Assembly (NCBI GenBank): GCA_049800095.1
Contig: JBARJD010000139.1
Span: 1 to 49,094 of the forward strand
Direction of reading: 5' to 3'
Length of the DNA: 49,094 nucleotides
Origin: JAKIWV01 sp049800095
Lineage (GTDB): Archaea; Thermoplasmatota; Thermoplasmata; Lutacidiplasmatales; UBA184
Part shown: in pieces, positions 1 through 8,223 of the stretch
How the letters are laid out: every line of letters starts with the position of its first letter
Numbering within the stretch: the stretch's first letter is position 1
The notes under the pieces: model-generated
The model's database searches: none
What the model saw: the letters and a program-made list of their open reading frames with translations, nothing else
Told to the model about the DNA's origin: nothing
Translations under genes and position numbers: made by a program

Positions 1-160
1 CTCCGGAGGCCTCTGTGATGTCCAAGCTATACTACGGGCCCGCGCGTCGCATTCGAAGCCGGACTGTATTTAGGAACTACCTCGAAGGTTCCACACGGTG
101 AATTCCAGATTGGACATTTTGCCATATGGGTGCGGCCGGATGAATGGAGCGGAGACGACC

Positions 161-247
161 ATGCCAACTCTGCGAGCCTTGGCGGAGATGGGATTGCTGG
201 TGGGCGCCGCGGTGGTGGTCCTCGTCCTCGCCACGGTGGTGCTATGA
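161..247 (+). CDS. Tiny single-TM peptide (28 aa), tentative
   Basis: The ORF is too short for usual gene calling. It encodes 28 residues: a short polar start (MPTLRALAEM) and then about 18 hydrophobic residues (GLLVGAAVVVLVLATVVL), which would make one membrane helix. A GGAG at 151-154 lies six bases before the ATG, a good ribosome-binding site. Its TGA overlaps the ATG of the next small ORF as ATGA, suggesting translational coupling. No family is recognised; a small membrane peptide or complex subunit is possible. A chance ORF cannot be excluded. Confidence 0.4.
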   Translation: MPTLRALAEMGLLVGAAVVVLVLATVVL

Positions 248-408
248 AGCCCCCGCCACCCAAGCACGGGATTGCCGCCGTACCCTCGGAAGGAACCGAC
301 CTCGATCTCCCGATCCTCCGATCGTGGGCCGTGACCTCCGACCTTCGGAGGTTCGCGCGAGAACTACCGGATCTCCTTCGGTCCCGTCGCTTTTCCCACC
401 GGCCGTAA
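244..408 (+). CDS. Small hypothetical protein (54 aa), tentative
   Basis: The start codon overlaps the stop of the preceding 28-residue ORF (ATGA), the arrangement of a coupled operon. The product begins with a proline-rich stretch (MKPPPPKHG) and continues into a probably helical, Arg/Leu-rich segment (DLRRFARELPDLLRSRRF). Third codon positions are mostly G or C, like real genes here. No homologous family is recognised and no function is proposed. The pair converges on the ribosomal operon, ending 35 bases from its last stop codon. Confidence 0.35.
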   Translation: MKPPPPKHGIAAVPSEGTDLDLPILRSWAVTSDLRRFARELPDLLRSRRFSHRP

Positions 409-443
409 CGCCGGCCGGGTCGTCCGAGTCCGTTGGGACCGGA

Positions 444-629
444 TCACTTTCCTTTCGGCTTTCCCTTCGGCGTCGCGGTCTTCGACTCGCTGTAGCCGCA
501 TCGGCCGCAGGAACGCCGGTTGTCATGTTCCGCTAGGAACACGCCGGCCCCGCACTTCGGGCACGACTTGTGGGTCCGGACGAGCGACTCGCCTTGGACC
601 TCGTAGAGCCCTACCCGTGCCTTGCTCAT
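444..629 (-). CDS. rps27ae: 30S ribosomal protein S27ae
   Basis: This 61-residue protein is the archaeal version of eukaryotic S27a without the ubiquitin moiety and is a small-subunit ribosomal protein. Four cysteines form the zinc ribbon (CPKCG near residue 23 and CGRCGY near residue 41), the family hallmark. The C-terminus is a short basic tail (KGKPKGK). The ATG lies three bases after the stop of rps24e, so it is the last gene of the minus-strand operon rpo7-spt4-dephospho-CoA kinase-rps24e-rps27ae. Length and motif spacing are normal for the family. Confidence 0.93.
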   Translation of the reverse strand: MSKARVGLYEVQGESLVRTHKSCPKCGAGVFLAEHDNRRSCGRCGYSESKTATPKGKPKGK

Positions 630-632
630 GGA

Positions 633-1232
633 TCAGTCCTCTTTCTTGGGTTCGTGGGCCGGCTTCCCCTTGCCGTCGGGCTTGGGGCTCTTTTCGGATT
701 TCTCCGCCTTGTCGTCGTGCTCGGCCTTCTCGCCTTTGTGCCCCTCGCCCTTGTGGGCTTCCTTAGGGGTCTCGGGCTTGTGTCCTTCCGCCTTGGGGTG
801 CTCCGCCTTCGGGTGCTCGGGTTTCGCGGACTCCTTCGGAGTCTCTTCCTTCGCGGGCTCGGACTTCGACGGCACGGCCTTCGGCTCCTCCTTCGGAGAC
901 TCGGGCCCGGGCGCCTCTCCGCCGGCGGCGGGGGCCGCGGGGACGGCCATTTCGCGCAGGCCGTTCCGAATGAGGATATGCTCGCGGACCGTCACATCGA
1001 CGGCCTCCTTCGTGGCGTAGGCCATCGCCTCCCCCCGGGTCTTGGCGATCCCGAAGCGCGCGTTCATTCGCTCGATGACGAGCCGGTCCGCCGGCACCTT
1101 GACCAGCTTGGCCAACTCCTTCCGGACGTCCGCTCGAGGCGGCGTCGCGGCGCCGGCATGGTCCACCTCGAAGGTGTACTCTTTGCGATGCATGAGCGGG
1201 TTCGGCCGCTCTTCCAGGATCTTAACCTCCAA
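633..1232 (-). CDS. rps24e: 30S ribosomal protein S24e with long acidic/basic tail
   Basis: The first 100 residues are a standard S24e domain (MEVKILEERPNPLMHRKEYTF at the N-terminus, then RMNARFGIAKTRGEAMAY). I chose the TTG at 1232-1230 because it gives the usual MEVKI start and is preceded by GGAAGGTG at a good spacing; no in-frame ATG fits. The start overlaps the end of the dephospho-CoA kinase gene by 11 bases. Residues from about 105 to 199 form a low-complexity K/E/P/A/H-rich extension with repeats of the HPKAE type, absent from ordinary S24e. It is probably disordered and its role is unknown. Confidence 0.9.
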   Translation of the reverse strand: MEVKILEERPNPLMHRKEYTFEVDHAGAATPPRADVRKELAKLVKVPADRLVIERMNARFGIAKTRGEAMAYATKEAVDVTVREHILIRNGLREMAVPAAPAAGGEAPGPESPKEEPKAVPSKSEPAKEETPKESAKPEHPKAEHPKAEGHKPETPKEAHKGEGHKGEKAEHDDKAEKSEKSPKPDGKGKPAHEPKKED

Positions 1233-1758
1233 GGGGCACCTTCCGGTATTCCATTTGTGCGATGAGCGCGCGTGCGTTATCCTTCGTTCGAGCGTTGACC
1301 GGAACGAAAGAGACCCCCGCACCCGGAATTCCGTATATAACGGTCGCTCCCGAGGGGAGCGCTTCCACGAGCGCGAGCGAGCCCAGGTCCTCCTCGCCGT
1401 CCACTACGATGAGTCCCCCGCCCTCGAATACGAGGTCGTGGATGGCCGTACGGAGGGCTTCGGTCAGCATCCCCGGTGGGTTGTGGACCTTCCGGACTCG
1501 GACCTGGGCGAGCGCCGAGAAGGCCGTCGGATCCACTGGCTCGTTCCGCTTGGTCTTGTAATCGACGACCGCCACCATCGGGGTCTTGCCGAGACGAAGC
1601 GCCTGGGCCGTGACCATATCGCCGCAAGCGCCGAAGACCTTCAGATCCCGGATGCGCCGGTCCGCTTCGGCCCCCGAGTAGACTGGCCCGTACTGTTCGG
1701 CCAAGCGGGGACGCAGCGCCGCGGGGACGACCCAGACCCCTTCCTCATCACTTGACAC
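1222..1758 (-). CDS. GTP-dependent dephospho-CoA kinase (DUF359)
   Basis: This family catalyses the last step of coenzyme A synthesis in archaea, phosphorylating dephospho-CoA with GTP; it is unrelated to bacterial CoaE. Conserved blocks seen are GDMVTAQAL, VVDYKTKRNEP, NPPGMLTEAL, VDGEEDLGSLA and VIYGIPGAGV. The GTG at 1758 is preferred; it gives an 11-base overlap with spt4, mirroring the overlap with rps24e at the other end. An in-frame ATG at 1782 would add eight residues. The neighbourhood with spt4, rpo7 and rps24e is a familiar archaeal cluster. Confidence 0.88.
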   Translation of the reverse strand: MSSDEEGVWVVPAALRPRLAEQYGPVYSGAEADRRIRDLKVFGACGDMVTAQALRLGKTPMVAVVDYKTKRNEPVDPTAFSALAQVRVRKVHNPPGMLTEALRTAIHDLVFEGGGLIVVDGEEDLGSLALVEALPSGATVIYGIPGAGVSFVPVNARTKDNARALIAQMEYRKVPLGG

Positions 1759-1933
1759 GGAGCGCGTACCGTCCGCCGGCATGAATGCCCATCTTGCGGG
1801 CGATCTCGGACTTCTCGGGGTCGACGACGAGCAAGTATCCTTGCCACTCGCGGCTGGTCTCGCCGCCGCACCGTGGGCACTTCGTTCCCTCGGAGATGTA
1901 GGAGCAGTTCTTGCACGCCTTGAGCTGGATCAT
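1748..1933 (-). CDS. spt4: Transcription elongation factor Spt4 (RpoE'')
   Basis: This 61-residue zinc protein pairs with Spt5 to clamp RNA polymerase and promote processive elongation. The zinc-binding cysteines are visible as KACKNC near residue 6 and CPRCGG near residue 19, followed by the typical EWQGYLLVVDPEKSEIARKMGI core, close to archaeal Spt4 proteins. It starts with ATG three bases after the rpo7 stop codon, so the two are co-transcribed. The length is normal. Confidence 0.95.
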   Translation of the reverse strand: MIQLKACKNCSYISEGTKCPRCGGETSREWQGYLLVVDPEKSEIARKMGIHAGGRYALRVK

Positions 1934-1936
1934 GGT

Positions 1937-2614
1937 TTACGCCTTCGGAGGAGCGACGGCCGGCGTGGCCTCCTTCTTGGCTGCCACGGCAGGGGCGGCG
2001 TCCTTCTTGATGACCGCCTTACCCGCGAGTTCCTTCTTGCCGCCCTTCTTCGGACCCTTGTCTTCGGCCTTCTTGTGGGCATCGACGACCCACTCGAGCC
2101 GCCCCAGGCCCGGCTGGCGCATGGTGAGACCGATCCGACTGTCGCGTGGGGAGATCTCCGACAACGAGAGCGAGACGATACGGGAACGCGTCTTGTACCC
2201 GACCTTGAGGTCCTTCTTGGTCTCGACTCCGACGAGCCGTTGGTTGTGCTCGTCGACGTTGACCCGGTCGTCCATAATCTGTGATACGTGGAGCAGGCCG
2301 TCGAGCGGGCCGAACCGGACGAACGCCCCAAACTTGCGAATTTCGACGACGGCACCCTCTACGACCTCTTGGATCTCAGGTTTGAACAGCAACGCTTGGT
2401 ACTCGACTTCCTGGTAGACGCCTCCGTCGCCGTGGATGATGTGGCCCTCGCCGACCGGCTTGACGTCCTTGACTATGACGGCGAGACTCTGGCCGTCCAC
2501 CAGCTTCCCCTCGAACTGCTGCTGGGCCAGCTCCGTGAGCACGGTCTCCAACTTCGGCCCCAACCGATGGGGCGGAACCCGGACGACATCGTGCCGATAA
2601 TCGAGGTAATACAT
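1937..2614 (-). CDS. rpo7: RNA polymerase subunit Rpo7 (RpoE')
   Basis: Rpo7 forms the polymerase stalk with Rpo4 and binds emerging RNA. The N-terminal tip domain (MYYLDYRHDVVRVPPHRLG) is followed by an S1 RNA-binding domain from about residue 82 (GAVVEIRKFGAFVRFGPLDG, LLHVSQIMDD). Archaeal Rpo7 is usually about 185-190 residues; this one has 225, the extra part being a K/A-rich tail (KKGGKKELAGKAVIKK onward). It is the first gene of the operon. A TATA-like segment lies at about 2636-2646, giving a very short leader. Confidence 0.94.
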   Translation of the reverse strand: MYYLDYRHDVVRVPPHRLGPKLETVLTELAQQQFEGKLVDGQSLAVIVKDVKPVGEGHIIHGDGGVYQEVEYQALLFKPEIQEVVEGAVVEIRKFGAFVRFGPLDGLLHVSQIMDDRVNVDEHNQRLVGVETKKDLKVGYKTRSRIVSLSLSEISPRDSRIGLTMRQPGLGRLEWVVDAHKKAEDKGPKKGGKKELAGKAVIKKDAAPAVAAKKEATPAVAPPKA

Positions 2615-2729
2615 GCGAGGCCGCGCGAGCCGAGTAACCTATTAGATGGTTCCGCCCGCCGGCGCGGCCCGGCGAGTTTCCGCCGGGCCGGGGGTCAAGC
2701 TATTTCGGGAGTCCCGCGGTCCTCGCGGT

Positions 2730-3197
2730 ATGCATCTACGGTATTCCGGAGTGCGCGTCACCGACCTCGGACGTTCGCTGCGCTTTTACACCCGGGCCCT
2801 AGGGCTTCGGGAGGTCACCAGAGGAGACCTGAGCCAGTATGGACGGGGCACCTGGGTGCTGCTCCAGGACCCGGCCTCTCACCAACGTCTCGAACTCAAC
2901 TGGTATCCGAAAGGTTCCCAGTTCGACGTCCCGTTCGTCATCGGGGAAGGTTTGGATCACATCGGGTTCTTCCTGGGGCCGGTCCCGGCCTCCACGCTGA
3001 ACCGGATCTACCGCGGACTGCTGCGCCAGGGCGCCGCGCCGACCAATGTCACTCCGGCGACAACGGACGGCTGGGTCGGGTACGTGACCGACCCGGACGG
3101 GAACTGGATCGAGATCTTCCGGGACCGGACGCCGGCCGAAAAGCGCCGGGCAAAGGCCCGGGACGCGGCGGAAAAGCGCCGGAAACGGCGGTCGTAG
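2730..3197 (+). CDS. VOC/glyoxalase-fold metalloenzyme, unknown substrate
   Basis: The 155-residue product has one vicinal-oxygen-chelate module pair. The first half reads LRYSGVRVTDLGRSLRFYTRALGL, and the second half has the family signatures DHIGFF (metal His region) and DPDGNWIEIF (metal Glu). A basic K/R-rich tail follows. The ATG at 2730 is chosen because homology begins there; the upstream in-frame extension is only readthrough of the intergenic region. A TATA-like CTATTT sits about 30 bases upstream. Lactoylglutathione lyase and dioxygenase-like activities share this fold, so the substrate cannot be named. Confidence 0.8.
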   Translation: MHLRYSGVRVTDLGRSLRFYTRALGLREVTRGDLSQYGRGTWVLLQDPASHQRLELNWYPKGSQFDVPFVIGEGLDHIGFFLGPVPASTLNRIYRGLLRQGAAPTNVTPATTDGWVGYVTDPDGNWIEIFRDRTPAEKRRAKARDAAEKRRKRRS

Positions 3198-3198
3198 G

Positions 3199-4218
3199 TC
3201 AGTTGCGCAGACCCAGCGCCATGTCGGTCACCGCGATCGACGAGGCCGCGTCGGGGGCGAGCCGGAACACCGCCCGGATCGCATCGATGTTCTCGGGTAC
3301 CACGATCGATTCCTGGTGGATCGCCTGGAAGAAGTGCAGGTCCGCGCCGTCGAGGTGTACCCCGTCCTCCCAAAGCACGTTCATCATCATATCCCCGCGG
3401 GGCGCGGCGTGGTCCCGAGCGTACTCGAGGACCTGAGGAGTGCCCTCGACGTGTTCCCAGCTCCGGAAGACCTGAAATCGAGGCGTCTCCCGGAACGCGG
3501 CGATCACGTCGGACGTGCCCGCCGGGGGCCGGCGGAGCCGGACGTGGTTCACGTGCACATGCATCAGGGTCGTGGGGACGACCACGGCGGTGGTCGAGAT
3601 GGGAAGGTCCGGGTAAATCGTTTGGGCATCCGGTGCGTGATGCGAGGGGAACTGGAACGTGGGTAGTATCGCGTTGACGGGGCCCTTCCGCGTCTCGGTC
3701 GGGTCCGCGGCGCGACGGATCAGGGTGGCGTCCCACCGCTCGACTCCGTAGCGAGCTCGAAGCACCGACGCCGCACGTACGATGCCGGTGGTGTTGCAGG
3801 AAACTACCCGAACGCGGCTCTTCCCCAAGGCCGCATCGTAGTTTGCCAATGCGTTGAACGAAACTTCCGCCACTTCGGGCTTCTCCCCCCCTTGGTAGAT
3901 GGCTTTCAGATGGGCCGCCTCGTACCTCGCGGAGTGCTCCCGGCCGATCTTGTCGGGGGTCGCGTCCACGACCACGTCCGCCAGCTGGAACATCTCGTTC
4001 GTGGTTCCTGCGATGGGCAGTCCGGCGGTCCGAAAATCTTCGACCCGGCCGCTCCCGCCCACGAACAGGGGATACGCCTTCTCGACCGCCAGCCGAGCCT
4101 CGAAACTGGGCCGAGTCTTCGCGACGCCGACGAGCACCATGTCGGGCTGCTTCGATACGGCATCGGCCACTCGCTTCCCGATCGTGCCGAATCCGTTCAC
4201 GGCCACTCGCACCGGCAT
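3199..4218 (-). CDS. gap: Archaeal type II glyceraldehyde-3-phosphate dehydrogenase
   Basis: This enzyme interconverts glyceraldehyde-3-phosphate and 1,3-bisphosphoglycerate with NAD(P) in central carbon metabolism. The N-terminal Rossmann motif is VAVNGFGTIGKRVADA, and the catalytic Cys is residue 141 in SCNTTG. At 339 residues it has normal archaeal length. The ATG at 4218 begins exactly at the family N-terminus; the longer in-frame extension to 4323 is rejected. A TATA box (TTTATTC, 4248-4254) on this strand implies a leaderless transcript. It is divergent from the acyl-CoA dehydrogenase gene. Confidence 0.95.
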   Translation of the reverse strand: MPVRVAVNGFGTIGKRVADAVSKQPDMVLVGVAKTRPSFEARLAVEKAYPLFVGGSGRVEDFRTAGLPIAGTTNEMFQLADVVVDATPDKIGREHSARYEAAHLKAIYQGGEKPEVAEVSFNALANYDAALGKSRVRVVSCNTTGIVRAASVLRARYGVERWDATLIRRAADPTETRKGPVNAILPTFQFPSHHAPDAQTIYPDLPISTTAVVVPTTLMHVHVNHVRLRRPPAGTSDVIAAFRETPRFQVFRSWEHVEGTPQVLEYARDHAAPRGDMMMNVLWEDGVHLDGADLHFFQAIHQESIVVPENIDAIRAVFRLAPDAASSIAVTDMALGLRN

Positions 4219-4243
4219 GGAACGCTCGGGCGAGCGAGTCGGA

Positions 4244-4296
4244 CTCCGAATAAAGGGTTGGGGGCCGGGCGCCCGAGACGGGAACGCTTTATCGCC
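4244..4296. promoter_or_regulatory. Divergent promoter pair, gap / acyl-CoA dehydrogenase
   Basis: Two TATA-like boxes face opposite ways in the 104-base gap. TTTATTC on the minus strand at 4248-4254 lies about 30 bases before the gap start codon. GCTTTATCG on the plus strand at 4286-4294 lies about 30 bases before the acyl-CoA dehydrogenase ATG. The spacing fits archaeal promoters giving leaderless or near-leaderless mRNAs. Confidence 0.65.
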
Positions 4297-4322
4297 GGAC
4301 CGGCGTGGCGCACCGGTTGCCA

Positions 4323-5516
4323 ATGGACTTTGCTCTCAGCGAAGAGGAAACCGCCTTCCAAGAGGCCGTCCGTAAGTTCGGAGACAAGGTACTTCGGCCC
4401 CACGAACGCGAGATCGACTCCGAGGGACGCATCCCCGACGTGGTGCTCCAAGAAATGGCACATCTCGGGCTGTTGTCCCCGTTGGTATCGCCAGAGTACG
4501 GCGGCCTCGGCGCTTCGGCGGTGCTTACCGAACTCGCCGCCGAGGAGGTCGGTCGCGGGGACTTCTCAATGGCGACCGCGGTGTTCTACCTGCTCGAGGC
4601 CGGCTGGGGCTGGACCCTCGAGACGCACGGGACTGAGGAGGCGAAACGAGAGATCCTGCCCGCCGTTACTGCGGGAAAGGCGTTCCTCGGGATCGCGACG
4701 ACCGAGCCCGGTGGGGGCAGTGACCTCGGCAACATGAAGACCGAATCGCGCCGGGACGGGGACGGCTACATCCTCCGCGGGGAGAAGGCGTTCCTCTCGG
4801 GCGTCGAAGAAGCGAAGCGACTCGGCGGGGGCCATCTGACCCTCAGCCACAACCGGAATGGTTCGGGATTCAATTTCATTTACGTTCCCACCAACTCTCC
4901 GGGGATCGCCTCCCAGAAGTTCGAGAACATGGGCCGGATGGGAATCTCCACTGGCGGGCTCACCTATGCGGATGTCCGACTGCCGACCCGGTACCGCATC
5001 GGCGAGGAAGGCAAGGGCTTCCAGTACGCGATGGAAGGCTTCCAGGTCGCTCGAACGTTCGTCTCCGCCGCCTGCGTCGGTGCCGCCGAGCGGGCGCTCG
5101 AGACCGGCATCGCTTGGATCAAGGAACGGCAGGCGTTCGGCCAGCCGCTCGGAAAGTTCGAGGGGATTCAGTTCGAAATGGCGGACCTCTTCACGCAGAT
5201 CGAGGCCGTGAAGTGGCAGTGCCGGCGGGCCGCTTGGCTGATCGACCGGTACGTGATGAAGGACGACCCATCCCACCGGTCGGAGATCGACAAGGTCGTC
5301 GCGAGCGTCAAGCTCACCGCCCCCCAGGTGGCCTTCGACACCGTCCGCCGGGTCATGATGTGGTTCGGTGCGGCCGGTTACACGAAGGACGTCGGCCTCG
5401 AGCTGGGATTCCGAGGCATCATGTCGTACATGGTGGGGGCCGAGGGCGGCCTCAACATCATGCGAATCATTCTCGGCCGCGAGCTTCTGGGCAAAGAGTT
5501 CGTGCCGTACAAGTAA
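4323..5516 (+). CDS. Acyl-CoA dehydrogenase
   Basis: This flavoprotein oxidises acyl-CoA to trans-2-enoyl-CoA in fatty or branched acid degradation. The 397 residues show MDFALSEEETAFQEAV at the N-terminus, the FAD/substrate motif TEPGGGSD near residue 131, the mid-domain GRMGISTGGLTYADVRLP, and a C-terminal AEGGLNIMRIILGRELLG in which Glu about 374 aligns with the usual catalytic Glu of the YEGT motif. The ATG at 4323 starts at the family boundary and has a TATA box 30 bases upstream. thiL follows after four bases. Chain-length specificity cannot be told. Confidence 0.93.
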   Translation: MDFALSEEETAFQEAVRKFGDKVLRPHEREIDSEGRIPDVVLQEMAHLGLLSPLVSPEYGGLGASAVLTELAAEEVGRGDFSMATAVFYLLEAGWGWTLETHGTEEAKREILPAVTAGKAFLGIATTEPGGGSDLGNMKTESRRDGDGYILRGEKAFLSGVEEAKRLGGGHLTLSHNRNGSGFNFIYVPTNSPGIASQKFENMGRMGISTGGLTYADVRLPTRYRIGEEGKGFQYAMEGFQVARTFVSAACVGAAERALETGIAWIKERQAFGQPLGKFEGIQFEMADLFTQIEAVKWQCRRAAWLIDRYVMKDDPSHRSEIDKVVASVKLTAPQVAFDTVRRVMMWFGAAGYTKDVGLELGFRGIMSYMVGAEGGLNIMRIILGRELLGKEFVPYK

Positions 5517-5520
5517 GCGC

Positions 5521-6474
5521 ATGGCGACGACGCGGGGCCGGGGCCACCCCCTCGCCGAACGCGAGTTCCATCGGTGGGTCCGGGCACATTTGCCCGCCGG
5601 GCGGAGCGGACGGCTGCCCATCGGGGACGACGCGGCGGCGCTGGAGGTAGGTCGGAACCGGATCGTCCTCCTCTCGTCCGACGCCTTCGTCGAGAACGTG
5701 CACTTCCGGCGCACGAGCTCCCCACGACTGGTCGGCGAGGCGGTCACGGCAGTGAATCTCAGTGACATCGCCGCGAAGGGAGGCCGCCCGGCCGCCATCT
5801 TGATCGACCTGCTCGCACCCTCTGGCACACCGACCGAATGGGCGCGATCCGTTCTCCAAGGAGCTGAGAAAATGGCCGCCCGATTCGACTGCCATGTGGT
5901 GGGCGGAGATACCAAGCCGAGCGCGTCCCGAACGGTCGTCGGGGTCGCGGTCGGCTGGTCCAGTGGAACATCACTCCCGACACGTCGCGGGGCCCGACCG
6001 GGCGATGTGGTGGTCACCACCGGCGTGGTGGGCCTCGGAGGGGTCTACCGCTCCGATGCCAACGGTTCACTCCGAGTGCTCCCTCGAATCCCCGAGGGTC
6101 AGGTGCTGGCCCCGCTCGTCCATTCGATGACCGATACTTCCGACGGGATCGCGGATGCCGCCCACTTGATCGCCCAGAGCAGTTCTCGGAAGATCGTCCT
6201 AGTCGCGGGGGCCTTGCCGCTCCACCCCCGCCTCCGCCGACGCGGAATGGGGACAACCCATCAACTTCGGACCGCTTTCTACGGAGGGGACTACGAACTT
6301 TTCGCGACCATGGACGCCGCACGGGTGAGACGGGCGCGGGTGGGGCTCCGACGGCTCGGATGCCCGCTCACGGTCATCGGCCGAGTTGAAATCGGACACG
6401 GTGCATGGCTCGAACGGGGCGGCCGACAGCGTCCGTTGCCGAGCGCCGGCTGGCGCCACTTCAGCGGCGCGTAG
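5521..6474 (+). CDS. thiL: Thiamine-monophosphate kinase
   Basis: ThiL phosphorylates thiamine monophosphate to the active cofactor thiamine diphosphate. Diagnostic motifs are IGDDAAAL near residue 35, the NLSDIAAKGGRPAAIL block near residue 79, VVGGDTKPS near residue 126 and TDTSDGIADAAHLI near residue 205. The ATG follows the acyl-CoA dehydrogenase stop by four bases, so the two are probably co-transcribed. The longer upstream in-frame ORF overlaps the previous gene and is not used. At 317 residues it is normal for the family. Confidence 0.92.
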   Translation: MATTRGRGHPLAEREFHRWVRAHLPAGRSGRLPIGDDAAALEVGRNRIVLLSSDAFVENVHFRRTSSPRLVGEAVTAVNLSDIAAKGGRPAAILIDLLAPSGTPTEWARSVLQGAEKMAARFDCHVVGGDTKPSASRTVVGVAVGWSSGTSLPTRRGARPGDVVVTTGVVGLGGVYRSDANGSLRVLPRIPEGQVLAPLVHSMTDTSDGIADAAHLIAQSSSRKIVLVAGALPLHPRLRRRGMGTTHQLRTAFYGGDYELFATMDAARVRRARVGLRRLGCPLTVIGRVEIGHGAWLERGGRQRPLPSAGWRHFSGA

Positions 6475-6520
6475 CGGATTTCCGACGAGGTTATCCCTCG
6501 CCGACCTTCGAGCGCAACCC

Positions 6521-7453
6521 ATGGAGGGCCTCGTCGCGCGCTCGCTGTCGAAGACCTACCACGGTCGGCGCGGGCTCGTCCAGGCTCTCGACAGCGTCGA
6601 CATGACGATTCCGAAGGGACGACTCTTCGGATTCCTGGGACGGAACGGCGCCGGGAAGACGACGTTCATCAAGATCGCCTCGGCGTTGCTCATGCCGACC
6701 GCGGGGACGATCCAGCTGTTCGGGATCGACGTCGTCGAACACGCCCGCGAGGTGCGCGAGCAGATCGCGCTTGTCCCGCAGGAGGGCAAACCGTTCTATC
6801 ACCTGAACCCGCGAGAGCATATCGAAGAGTATCTGCGGGTACGCGGCGCGTCCGCCGAGACGGCGAAGGCGCGGGCCGACGAGGTGCTGGAGGGCATGGG
6901 CATGCTGCCCTTCCAGGACATCCCGGCGATGGTACTGTCCGGCGGTCTTCAGCAGCGGACGTTGGTGGCGATGGTCCTCGCCACGGAGGCCCCGTTCCTG
7001 TTCCTCGACGAGCCCACTCTGGGGATGGACCCGTTCGCTCGCCGACAAGTGTGGGAAGTGATCCGCCGCGCGGCCCGGAAAGGGTCGACGGTCCTCCTGA
7101 CCACGCATTATCTCGATGAGGCGGAGCAGCTTTCCGAAGAGCTCGCGGTCATCGAAGGCGGTCAGGTCCTGTACCAGGGCAGCGCGGAGGCGCTCAAGTC
7201 GAAGGTGCGGCTTGAGGTCCGGCTGCAGTTCAGCGGAGGCTTCTCGGAACACGAGCTGGCGGGCTACGGTCAGGTGCATACCGAGCGGAACGGGGTCACG
7301 CTGCTCACGACCAAGGACAAGGTGGAGGAGCTCACGCGCCGGGCCCTCGAGCGCAAGGTCGCGGTCAACGTCGGGCCGGTGACGCTCGAGGACGCGTTCC
7401 TCACGTTGGTCGGCCGGGCCATCGAGGAGGAGGACACGGAGGCGCTCGCGTGA
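6521..7453 (+). CDS. ABC-2 type exporter, ATP-binding subunit
   Basis: This 310-residue ATPase has Walker A GRNGAGKTT at about 40-48, signature LSGGLQQR, Walker B FLFLDEPTLGMDP and the H-loop TTHYLDEAEQLSE, all typical of drug/lipid/polysaccharide exporters of the DrrA type. The C-terminal domain is about 90 residues. The ATG at 6521 begins at the family start; the in-frame extension into thiL is rejected. Its stop overlaps the permease start (GTGA at 7450-7453), so the two subunits are translationally coupled. The substrate is unknown. Confidence 0.92.
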   Translation: MEGLVARSLSKTYHGRRGLVQALDSVDMTIPKGRLFGFLGRNGAGKTTFIKIASALLMPTAGTIQLFGIDVVEHAREVREQIALVPQEGKPFYHLNPREHIEEYLRVRGASAETAKARADEVLEGMGMLPFQDIPAMVLSGGLQQRTLVAMVLATEAPFLFLDEPTLGMDPFARRQVWEVIRRAARKGSTVLLTTHYLDEAEQLSEELAVIEGGQVLYQGSAEALKSKVRLEVRLQFSGGFSEHELAGYGQVHTERNGVTLLTTKDKVEELTRRALERKVAVNVGPVTLEDAFLTLVGRAIEEEDTEALA

Positions 7454-8214
7454 CGTTCAAGACCCAGGCGAACGCGGTCTTCCGGATCTGCTACTTCCAC
7501 GGGATTCTCGGGCTGGTGCGCAGTCCGGTCTTCTTCGTAGCGATCTTCCTCACGCCGCTCAGCTTCCTGTTCTTCCTCTACGTCGTAGCCCCGCACTCGG
7601 TGCTCCCGTTCGGCGTCATCGGCGGCATCCTGTTCTCGGCGTTGTTCACGGGCAACGGCATGATGACCGACTGCGCGTATCTCCGTCTCGAGCGCCAGCT
7701 GCAGCAGGTGTTCATCACGAGCCCCCTGCGTCCGCTGTCGTGGGTGCTCGGGATGGCACTCGCCGAGCTGGCGTTCACGATCCCCGCCCTCGCGCTGTTC
7801 CTCATCGTGCTCGCGCTTCTCGTCCCGATCGGAGTGTTGACGATCCTGGCCCTTGTCGGGGTCATCCTGCTGACCTGGCTGCTCGCGAGCAGCCTCGGAT
7901 TTCTGCTCTCCACCTTTTTCCGGCAGCTTCGGGAGATCTGGCCGATCGGGATGGTCGTCTTCACCGCCCTGTCGGTGCTCCCGCCGATCTTCTATCCCAT
8001 CGCCGAGATCCCGTCAAAGTTCCGGTGGGTCGCCTATCTTTCGCCGTCGACGTTCGCGAGCCAGCTCGCCGCCAGCGCCGCGGGGTTGCCGGTACCGGAG
8101 ATCACGGTCGTTCCAGCGCTCTCGTCGGTGCCGGTGGAAGTGGCCGGACTGGTGATCCTGACGATCCTGTTCACTGTGATGGCGATGCGGCTCGCCCGCT
8201 GGCGCGAGCCGTAG
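7450..8214 (+). CDS. ABC-2 type exporter, membrane subunit
   Basis: The GTG start shares GTGA with the stop of the ATPase gene. The 254-residue product has about six hydrophobic segments in the ABC-2 layout, for example SPVFFVAIFLTPLSFLFFLY near residue 27 and a long central pair around 100-145 (LFLIVLALLVPIGVLTILAL), with a conserved-type loop FRQLREIWPIGMVV. It would form the transmembrane channel with the preceding ATPase. The substrate cannot be inferred; a second, unrelated ABC-2 pair occurs at 45440-47310. Confidence 0.9.
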   Translation: MTFKTQANAVFRICYFHGILGLVRSPVFFVAIFLTPLSFLFFLYVVAPHSVLPFGVIGGILFSALFTGNGMMTDCAYLRLERQLQQVFITSPLRPLSWVLGMALAELAFTIPALALFLIVLALLVPIGVLTILALVGVILLTWLLASSLGFLLSTFFRQLREIWPIGMVVFTALSVLPPIFYPIAEIPSKFRWVAYLSPSTFASQLAASAAGLPVPEITVVPALSSVPVEVAGLVILTILFTVMAMRLARWREP

Positions 8215-8223
8215 GAGGCTCCA

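Noticed and set aside
2288..3436. Long plus-strand ORF (382 residues) across the rpo7 and VOC genes
   Set aside because: It is antisense to rpo7 and out of frame with the VOC gene, with no protein-like motifs; high-GC shadow.
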